This document shows positions 57,552-64,000 of a DNA stretch of 64,000 nt, piece by piece. Source of the stretch: an uncultured Rhodospirillales bacterium (GTDB lineage Bacteria; Pseudomonadota; Alphaproteobacteria; Azospirillales; Azospirillaceae); NCBI GenBank assembly GCA_903927615.1, contig CAIYNU010000023.1, positions 1 to 64,000 on the forward strand, written 5' to 3'. A model generated the notes under the pieces. It saw only the letters and a list, made by a program, of their open reading frames with translations, searched no databases and was not told where the DNA came from. Every line of letters begins with the position of its first letter. The stretch's first letter is position 1. The position numbers and the translations under genes are program-made.

Positions 57552-60428
57552 GATCGACAGATAGCTGGTGATGGCGCCGTCGTGCTGCCGGATCGGCGAC
57601 ACCAAGGCCAGCTCGAGACAGTCTTCGCCGGTTTTGCGCCGATTGTGGAATTCACCCCGCCAGGGTTCGCCCTGTTTCAAGGCGCTGGCGAGTTGGCGGT
57701 ATGTTTCTGTGGGGGTTCGGCCGGAGGCCCGAAAGTTCGGATTGCGGCCGAGTGTTTCCTCGCGACTGTAGCCGGTGATGCGCGTGAACGCCTCGTTCAC
57801 ATAGTCGATCCGATGATCCAAGTCGGTGATGATGATGCTGGTCGGGCTTTGATCCACCGCCAGCGACAGCTTGCGGAGGGCCTGCCGGGTTTCCACCTGT
57901 TCGGTGATGTGTTCCGACATGGTGACGATGCCGCCAAGCTCACCGCTATCTTTGTACCACGGGTGGATCGCCCAACGGAGCCAGTCGGTTCGGCCATCGA
58001 GCCGATGGAAGGCATCTTCGTCGCAGGTCTCGCTGGCCCCCGCGAGGCAACGGCGATGAATCTCCTTCCACCGTTCGGGAATCTCGGGAAAAACCTCGTA
58101 ATGGCTTTTGCCGACGATGTCTTGCAGGTCCAAGTGATAATCAGATAACCAACGTCGGCTGGCGAACAGGTAACGCATGGCGGTGTCGAACATGGCCAGG
58201 GCCGCCGGAGCATGCTCGATGAAGAGGCGCAGTTTCATCTCGCTTTCGCGGAGTGCCCGTTCGATGCGGTTATGGGCGATCCGCAGGCGCAGGGTGCTGA
58301 TGCCGTCGGCAACGTCTGTGGCCACCTCTCTCAGCAGGTCGATGTCCTCATCGGGAAAGGCGGCCCTTTCGGCGGAATAGATGGTCAGGGCGCCCAAGAC
58401 CTCGGCCCCGGCAATCAGCGGCAGGGCGATCGACGAATGATAGCCGCGCTGAAGAGCGTCGTCCCGCCAGGGCTGAAGCCGGTTGTCGCCGTCCATGTCC
58501 TGGCAGACCACCGCCTCGCGGGTCCGGATCGCGGTTCCGGTTGGGCCGCAGCCGTGTTCGTCGTCGGCCCAGGTGATGGCGGCGCGCTCCAGATAGCCGT
58601 GGTCCAACCCGGCCGTAGCCATCGGCAAGACCCGTCGGGCGCCGTCGGGCTCGGCGTAACCGACCCACACCATGGTGTGGCCACAGATGGCGACCACGTT
58701 CTGGCAAACGGTCTCGAGATACGATCGCTCGTCGTTGGCGTTGAGCAGGGCGACTGTGCTGGCGCTGCGGGTGCGCAGCAGGCGGTTGGCTTTGGCGAGG
58801 GCGACTTCGGTCTGCTTGCGTCCGGTCACGTCATGCAGATAGCCATGCCAGAGAATACTGCCGTCGGGTTCCCGTTTGGGCACGGCGTGCCCCTCGATCC
58901 GGCGTTCCCCCTTGTTCGGATGCCGGAAGCGGAAGTCGTCGCGCCACGGCGTCAGGGTCCGGGCGGACTCGGTTACCGACACCATGACCCGCTCGGCGTC
59001 CTCCGGCGGCATCCTCGAAAAGATCGGACCCGCGTCTTCGGCGACGTCGTCCGGAGCGAGGCCGCAGAGATCGGACAGCGCCGGGCCGGCAATCGGCATG
59101 GAGGTCCGACCGTCCGGATGCAAACGGAAGGAATAGATCAGCCCCGGCACCGATGTGGCGACCTTGGCCAGGCGGTCCCCGAGTTCACCCTGGACCAACA
59201 GGTCGCGCAGGCGCTGCTGCCGCCAGGCCATGACCAGGAACAGGCCGATCACCGTGAGTCCCGCCAGAACCAGTGCGGCACACACCCCGGCGGCGGTCCG
59301 TACGCCTGAGTACACCTCCTGCTGATCGATCTTGGCAACCAACATCCAGGGCGTTCCTGCGATCGGTCGGATCGCGGTGAGCACCGACTGCTCCCGATAA
59401 TCCACCCCATGATAAATACCCGCTCCCAGCGTCAAACCTTGGATCGCGGGGACATCCATCCGACTGAGCGGTATTCGTAGGGTCATTGGCGCATCGGTTC
59501 GATGGCGTAACGGGGAAAGGAACAACGCATCGTTGCCGTCGCGGCGGACGATCAGAGTCTCGCCGCTGGTGGTTGCCGTCGGCCACGACCCGAGCATCGG
59601 AAACAGGTTGCGCGTCGGATCGATGCTTAGGGCGACCACGCCGATAGCGGGCCGTTCGGGCAGACGGGCGTCCCGGATCGGCGCCACCAGGGCGAGCCGG
59701 ATCGGTTCCGCGGGGGCCGCACGATGCAGGTCAAGCAACACCGGCTCGGATTGGCCAAGAGCCTGCCGGGCGGCGGCTTGCAAGTCCCGGTCATCCTGAT
59801 CCGCATCCCCGGTGCGGACGATGACCCGGCCGTCCAGACCCAGCACCTTGGCACCGGCATAGCCGTAGGCTTTCATGGACACGTCCATGCGGAGCGCAAG
59901 CTGGCTTCTGAGGGTCTCGTCGGGCCTGGCCAGGTATTTGGCCAGGGCGTCGATGAAGAATGGGCCGTTGCCCGCGACCAGGATGTCGCCGCGGCGCTCG
60001 GCGAGCCAACTCTCGATCTGGTCCTTCTTGAACGCCGCGATGGCCCCGAGCCGCTCGTTCTCCGTCTGGCGGATCGAGTTCGCCACGACGGCGTAGACCG
60101 ACACTCCGATGAGAACCACGAACAGCGACGGGGCCAGGCAGTGAACCCAGCGTAACCCGGGGCGGCACGGCGCTGCCGACGCGATCGTCGGGGCCGTCGC
60201 CGGCACCTGTCGGCGGGGGGCGGGTTTCAGCAGCAGGACCAGGAGAAGCGAGGTCACGGCGACCAAGCCCCAGCCCTTCAAGGTTCCGACCAGAGCACTT
60301 CCGGCGGGATCCAGGGAAAGAAGGGCAGGGAGTTGGTCGGCGATTACATTCCACAGGCCGGCACCGGCCGCATAGACGCCGACCAATCTCAGGTTCGGAA
60401 TCCTTGACGCCGTCTCGGGCTCAATCAT
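57549..60428 (-). CDS. N-terminal half of an interrupted giant hybrid kinase
   Basis: The 959-aa frame encodes two early helices (about 52-68 and 97-118), an extracytoplasmic sensor of dCache type (about 119-375), a third helix (about 378-402), then PAS (SVPGLIYSF), GAF (about 555-700), PAS (LFIEHAPAALAMFD) and PAS (LAVDQSPTSIIITD) before the TAG. It thus senses an external ligand and feeds the kinase encoded after the stop. Without readthrough it would lack any kinase. The ATG at 60428 overlaps the stop of a CheB fragment (ATGATTGA), showing coupling. Joined, both halves would give about 1917 residues. Confidence 0.8.
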   Translation of the reverse strand: MIEPETASRIPNLRLVGVYAAGAGLWNVIADQLPALLSLDPAGSALVGTLKGWGLVAVTSLLLVLLLKPAPRRQVPATAPTIASAAPCRPGLRWVHCLAPSLFVVLIGVSVYAVVANSIRQTENERLGAIAAFKKDQIESWLAERRGDILVAGNGPFFIDALAKYLARPDETLRSQLALRMDVSMKAYGYAGAKVLGLDGRVIVRTGDADQDDRDLQAAARQALGQSEPVLLDLHRAAPAEPIRLALVAPIRDARLPERPAIGVVALSIDPTRNLFPMLGSWPTATTSGETLIVRRDGNDALFLSPLRHRTDAPMTLRIPLSRMDVPAIQGLTLGAGIYHGVDYREQSVLTAIRPIAGTPWMLVAKIDQQEVYSGVRTAAGVCAALVLAGLTVIGLFLVMAWRQQRLRDLLVQGELGDRLAKVATSVPGLIYSFRLHPDGRTSMPIAGPALSDLCGLAPDDVAEDAGPIFSRMPPEDAERVMVSVTESARTLTPWRDDFRFRHPNKGERRIEGHAVPKREPDGSILWHGYLHDVTGRKQTEVALAKANRLLRTRSASTVALLNANDERSYLETVCQNVVAICGHTMVWVGYAEPDGARRVLPMATAGLDHGYLERAAITWADDEHGCGPTGTAIRTREAVVCQDMDGDNRLQPWRDDALQRGYHSSIALPLIAGAEVLGALTIYSAERAAFPDEDIDLLREVATDVADGISTLRLRIAHNRIERALRESEMKLRLFIEHAPAALAMFDTAMRYLFASRRWLSDYHLDLQDIVGKSHYEVFPEIPERWKEIHRRCLAGASETCDEDAFHRLDGRTDWLRWAIHPWYKDSGELGGIVTMSEHITEQVETRQALRKLSLAVDQSPTSIIITDLDHRIDYVNEAFTRITGYSREETLGRNPNFRASGRTPTETYRQLASALKQGEPWRGEFHNRRKTGEDCLELALVSPIRQHDGAITSYLSI

Positions 60429-60615
60429 CCCGCGTTCCTCCCGACAGGGCAGGCATCGGCAGCATGCTGTCCCGGCCCCCTACCGGCAACGGGTCATGGT
60501 GAGGGCTCGCCGGGATCAGACGCTGCGGCAGATGCGTCAACCGGCTGCACAGGGCCTCGTCTCCCCCGGCGGAAGCCCCGATGGCGACCATCGGAAACCC
60601 AGAGTCCATCACCAA
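60421..60615 (-). pseudogene. CheB methylesterase remnant upstream of the giant kinase
   Basis: The 64-codon frame starts near MDSGFPMVAIGASAGGDEAL, matching the N-terminal CheB motif with the catalytic Ser (compare GIGASAGG in the kinase at 22970). About 35 residues are CheB-like and the rest is degenerate, ending at a TGA that overlaps the next ATG. A strong AGGAG precedes the start (ATG 60609 or GTG 60615). Normal CheB domains are about 180 residues, so this is a truncated remnant or a decayed leader. Confidence 0.55.
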
Positions 60616-60672
60616 ACCGCTCCTTTCCGAAGGTCCAGGCCAGCCTGGTGGGCCACGTCAGGTTATGTGACA

Positions 60673-60719
60673 GGAGCGCGGGCGTCTCGCCCGCCTTGTG
60701 GCCGGGACCGTCGCACTCC
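60673..60719. repeat. REP-like palindromic element, copy C
   Basis: Contains GCGGGCGTCTCGCCCGC followed by a shorter second part (GGCCGGGACCGTCGC). It lies in the gap between the two sensor-kinase genes. Confidence 0.85.
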
Positions 60720-60783
60720 CCGATGCCATGCCGTTTAAGATGACTCGGACCACTGAACCAGTTCCTGTGCCGCTCAATGAGGG

Positions 60784-63700
60784 TTAATGCCCGTGCCTTT
60801 CTGGTGCATCTTGGAATCCGTCCGGGGTCGGGTCGGCAGCCGGGTTGGGCGGCGGCTTCGCCAAGCCCGGGGCGGATGGGAGCGCCTCGATCAGGCGCCG
60901 GACGGTGTTGAGGATTGTGGATGGTGGGCATGGTTTCAGCAGGAAGTCGCAGCCCGCGGCGGCGGCGGCGGCGGGTTGGGCGTCGCCGGTCAGCAGCAGG
61001 GCGGGAATCCGCCAGCCGCCGATCCGGCGAATGGTCTCGATGCCCTCCAGCCCCGAGGCGGCCCCGGGCAGGCGATAATCGCTGATGATCAGGTCGAATG
61101 GCGCCACCAGGAATGTCGCAGGCGAAACCGCACTGTCGGCGACGCTGACCCGGTAGCCGCAGTCGGTCAAGACCATCTCCAGCGCCTTGGCCTGGATCGG
61201 GTCATTCTCGATCACCAGAATATGGGCCGGTCGGCTGGGCGTGGGGTCAGCCGGCCCGGTCCCGCCGGCGGGTTGGTGCGCGTCGGGCGGGTGGTGGTTG
61301 GGCCCGGCCACCAAGGGCACCTGGAGCGCGAACACCGAGCCCCGGCCCGGTGCCGAGCGCAGGGACAACCGATGGCCGAGCAGGTCGGCGGTGCGGGAGG
61401 CGATGGCCAGTCCTAACCCCTGGCCTTTGGTCGGGCAACGCTCGGCGTTTTCAAGCTGATGGAACTCCTCGAAGATCAGGTGCTGCTGGTCGGCTGAAAT
61501 ACCCCGGCCAGAATCGCGAACCTCGATCCGGAGATGGTCGCGGCGCCGCCGGATCGCGACCAAAATCCAGCCGTAATCGGTATATTTGATGGCATTGATC
61601 ACCAGATTGCGCACGATGCGCCCGAGCAGGACCGGATCGCTGTCGGTCCAACAGGACTGGACCCACAGCTTGATCAGCAGTCCTTTGCCGTCGGCGGCAG
61701 CCGAGGTCTCGTTGACGATGTTCGAGAGCAGGGCGTCAAGACTCAGCACTTGCCGTTTCACCGACACTTTTCCGAGTTCCAGGGCGGCCAAGTCCATCAG
61801 GCGGGACAACATTCCTTCGGCGTTCTCCAGGGCATCGCCGACTTTGGCCAGAAGATCGGCTTGCTCTGGGCATTCGGCACGCGAGGCCGCGACATGGAGC
61901 AACAGGCGCTGGGCCATCATCGGCTGGCGCAAATCGTGACTGAGCGCGGCCAGGAAGCGCGTTTTCTCGGCGTTGGCCTCCTCGGCGGCCAATTTGGCGG
62001 CGCGCAGGTCGGCATTGGCGGCCTTTTGTTCGGTGATATTCTCGGCAAACAGGATGATGCCGCCGATCCGCGTCGGTGCCGCGAACCACGGCCTGATCTC
62101 CCAACGCACCCAGTCCAGGCGGCCATCGGCGCGCGGGAACGGCTCTTCTTCGCAGCGCAGGGTTTCCCCGGCCAGGCAGCGCCGGAGAATGGCCCGCCAG
62201 TGGTCCGGGACTTCGGGAAAGACGTCGAAATGGTTGCGGCCGACCAGATCATAAGTGCCGAGCCGGTAGTCGTCGACAAAGCGCCGGCTGACCGCGAGAT
62301 AGTGCAGGTCGTTGTCAAGCATGGCGATGCCGGCAGGGGCGCCTTCGACGAACAGTTGAAGCATATCCTTCTGGGCGCGCAGGGCCGCCTCGAGCTGTTT
62401 TCGTTCGGTGGCGTCGAGGAACGCACCGACGGCGCCATAGACCGCGCCATCCGGAGTCCGCAGCGGACTGGCGTTGCCGATCAACGTTTTCACCGTTCCA
62501 TCGGCGAAGACGATCTCGCTTTGCCAATCGCGAACTTCGGTGCCGCGGGCGGCCGTTTGCATTGGTAGGTTGCGAGTATTGAGTTCCATCCCATCCCGAA
62601 ACACCCGGAACGAGGCCACACGCTGGTTTTTCTCCGCGCTCAACGAGAGATTGTCAAGCCGCGAAACCCCGAAATAGCGTTCGGCAAAGACATTGCCGAC
62701 GATCGATCGGCAGTGACGATCCCGTGCGATCAGGACCACCGCCGGAACCGCGTTCATCACGGTCTCGATGTCGGCCTGGAGCCGTTGCGCCTCCTTGGCC
62801 CGTTCCAGCGCCTGTTCACGGGCGTTTTCCAGATCGTGGTTGGCGACCCGCAGGGTCTCGGCGACCCGTCGTTCGGCGGTCGCCATCAGCCTTCCGAAGC
62901 GATGTCCCAGCAGCATGACGCCGAACCCGGCGATCAGCATGGCTAACGCAGCCCCCACGGCCAGTTCTTGCGCCCGCTCCGTCAAGACCGCATCGAATGC
63001 CTCCCGGCGGACTCCCACCGTCACCGACCATCCGATTTTCTTGGATATGACCATCACCTGCCGATATTCCCGACCGTCGGGCGCGACGTCAAGGAAGAGA
63101 CCGTCTTTCCCGGCGGTGGCTTGCCGGCGGGTGCTGGCCGAGGCCGGTTGCGCCACCAAGTTCGGGTCGTCGGTGGAACTGGCGACAATGTTGAGGTGTC
63201 GGTCGTAGACCGTGATCAGGGTGCCTTCGGACGGTTTCTGGTTCTTCAGGATTGCTGCGATGCTGGCCGGGCTGACCGCAGCGGCCAGGACCAGGGCGAC
63301 CTGATTGTTGCGGAACACCGGCACCCGGAGCACCATGATCGGGGTGGGCCAGACCATGCCGCGCGCCAGGATCCGGCCGATCTTCGGTTGGCCGGTGCGC
63401 ACCACTTCCAGCACCGAGTCCGGTTCGAGCACGGGCCTCGGTTCCGCCGTGGAGGCGATGGCGGTGTTGAGAAGTTGCCGCCGCGCTTCGGCGTCGGTGA
63501 CCGCGACGACCGGCCAATCGCCGTGGGCCGCGGCAAAGGTCCGCGCCTGATCGTGGAACGTGGCCCAATCGCCGGCCTGGAGGGCCGGGGTGGTGGCGAG
63601 GCCCTGAAGTGTTCTTAACTCCGCGTTCAGTTCGGCATCAATGGCGGAGAGCAGTACCCGGGCCATCGCCCTGTAGCTCTGCTCCAACGCCGACCGGGTA

Positions 63701-63864
63701 TCGGCCACGACGGTCACGGTTACATAGGCGGCAAAGCATAGAATCGGCAAAGCTGCCGCCGCGGCGATGCTCCAACTGAAGCCGGAGAAAAGCATCGTCA
63801 GGCGGTTCCTGAAGCTAATGGCGTCACTCTTTCCCAGAGCCCACTCCTTGAACAGAGCCGTCAT
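60784..63864 (-). CDS. dCache-PAS hybrid histidine kinase
   Basis: The 1026-aa protein has an N-terminal helix (about 33-55), a periplasmic dCache sensor (about 56-305), a second helix (about 310-330), a coiled coil, two PAS domains (the second, LFVEGAPAGIAMLD, is a close relative of one in the kinase at 57549), HisKA with LSHDLRQPM, HATPase (NLVINAIKYTDYG, DSGRGIS, GQGLGLAI) and a receiver (VIENDPIQ; Asp in IISDYRLPG). The H-D-L-R-Q phosphorylation box is the variant used by kinases that phosphorylate downstream receivers. ATG at 63864 has AGGGG seven bases upstream. The start is near the window end, and no partner gene is visible. Confidence 0.92.
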   Translation of the reverse strand: MTALFKEWALGKSDAISFRNRLTMLFSGFSWSIAAAAALPILCFAAYVTVTVVADTRSALEQSYRAMARVLLSAIDAELNAELRTLQGLATTPALQAGDWATFHDQARTFAAAHGDWPVVAVTDAEARRQLLNTAIASTAEPRPVLEPDSVLEVVRTGQPKIGRILARGMVWPTPIMVLRVPVFRNNQVALVLAAAVSPASIAAILKNQKPSEGTLITVYDRHLNIVASSTDDPNLVAQPASASTRRQATAGKDGLFLDVAPDGREYRQVMVISKKIGWSVTVGVRREAFDAVLTERAQELAVGAALAMLIAGFGVMLLGHRFGRLMATAERRVAETLRVANHDLENAREQALERAKEAQRLQADIETVMNAVPAVVLIARDRHCRSIVGNVFAERYFGVSRLDNLSLSAEKNQRVASFRVFRDGMELNTRNLPMQTAARGTEVRDWQSEIVFADGTVKTLIGNASPLRTPDGAVYGAVGAFLDATERKQLEAALRAQKDMLQLFVEGAPAGIAMLDNDLHYLAVSRRFVDDYRLGTYDLVGRNHFDVFPEVPDHWRAILRRCLAGETLRCEEEPFPRADGRLDWVRWEIRPWFAAPTRIGGIILFAENITEQKAANADLRAAKLAAEEANAEKTRFLAALSHDLRQPMMAQRLLLHVAASRAECPEQADLLAKVGDALENAEGMLSRLMDLAALELGKVSVKRQVLSLDALLSNIVNETSAAADGKGLLIKLWVQSCWTDSDPVLLGRIVRNLVINAIKYTDYGWILVAIRRRRDHLRIEVRDSGRGISADQQHLIFEEFHQLENAERCPTKGQGLGLAIASRTADLLGHRLSLRSAPGRGSVFALQVPLVAGPNHHPPDAHQPAGGTGPADPTPSRPAHILVIENDPIQAKALEMVLTDCGYRVSVADSAVSPATFLVAPFDLIISDYRLPGAASGLEGIETIRRIGGWRIPALLLTGDAQPAAAAAAGCDFLLKPCPPSTILNTVRRLIEALPSAPGLAKPPPNPAADPTPDGFQDAPERHGH

Positions 63865-63875
63865 ACCGTGCCCCT

Positions 63876-63902
63876 ATTATAACGGGTTCCGTTCATCATC
63901 AA
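63876..63902 (-). promoter_or_regulatory. Weak sigma-70-like promoter candidate
   Basis: On the minus strand, TTGATG and TATAAT are 15 bp apart, 12 bp upstream of the kinase ATG. Spacing is short and would place the start of transcription inside the ribosome site, so this is a tentative call. Confidence 0.25.
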
Positions 63903-64000
63903 GGGTTTGAGCGCGGCGCGTTCCGGGACCGTTTACCAATCCCGTAAAGTGCAGGCGCAGGAATGTAATTGATATCTTAAGATGTGCCATTCGGCTTCCT

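Noticed and set aside
56151..58148. Plus-strand frame of 665 codons opposite the giant kinase
   Set aside because: Antisense shadow without recognisable domains, running across the TAG region of the kinase.
63876..63902. Strong promoter immediately before the last kinase
   Set aside because: Kept only as a weak candidate: 15-bp spacing and a predicted start inside the ribosome-binding site argue against a functional promoter.

Overview
The window is high-GC, densely packed DNA. Its gene content fits an alphaproteobacterium, most plausibly a Rhodospirillales (Magnetospirillum/Phaeospirillum-like) organism: very many PAS-type sensor kinases, bacteriophytochromes, hydrogenase maturation genes, TadE/TadG-type proteins and DmdC-type acyl-CoA dehydrogenase. 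The taxonomic placement is inferred from the style of the genes; no rRNA or tRNA gene is visible here.

Layout. (1) 0-14 kb: a SAM methyltransferase, then a long minus-strand run hypA-hypB-(small membrane protein)-hypF-hypC-LysE exporter-Pro/Ala-rich protein-radA. Divergent from it are an unknown coiled protein coupled to a KamA/EpmB-type radical SAM aminomutase, another unknown protein, and a quinone oxidoreductase. (2) 14-19 kb: a REC-PAS-GGDEF-EAL protein, a cold-shock protein with a strong hairpin, a small conserved protein and an Rpn-type nuclease. (3) 18.6-27.7 kb: a tight three-gene minus-strand operon encoding a CheB-CheR-PAS-GAF-kinase-REC giant, a bacteriophytochrome photosensory module with no output domain, and a bacteriophytochrome histidine kinase with a heme-oxygenase domain fused to its C-terminus. 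This is the most striking locus. (4) 28-34 kb: an orphan KdpE-like regulator, two HD-GYP proteins and a DedA protein. (5) 34-42.7 kb: a class III aminotransferase, a pentapeptide-repeat protein, a phage coat-gene remnant next to a 257-bp duplication, a tadG-tadE-tadE cluster and an OmpA-type protein. (6) 42.8-47 kb: a DmdC-like acyl-CoA dehydrogenase and a DprE1/DprE2-like oxidase-reductase pair. The reductase starts with five perfect 24-bp coding repeats. (7) 47-52.9 kb: redox genes (cupin, aldo/keto reductase, azoreductase, cytochrome b561) with two divergent LysR regulators, and a GNAT acetyltransferase. (8) 52.9-64 kb: a dCache-GGDEF cyclase, a very large hybrid kinase gene interrupted by one in-frame TAG, a CheB remnant overlapping its start, and another dCache-PAS hybrid kinase.

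How the genes work together. Roughly 40% of the window is signalling: four hybrid or sensor kinases, one of them broken by a stop, a kinase-less phytochrome, and four c-di-GMP enzymes (one GGDEF, one GGDEF-EAL, two HD-GYP). The phytochrome operon could combine red/far-red sensing, chromophore synthesis and receptor-type methylation enzymes in one transcription unit. Three or four copies of a GC-rich palindromic element (REP-like) lie between genes.
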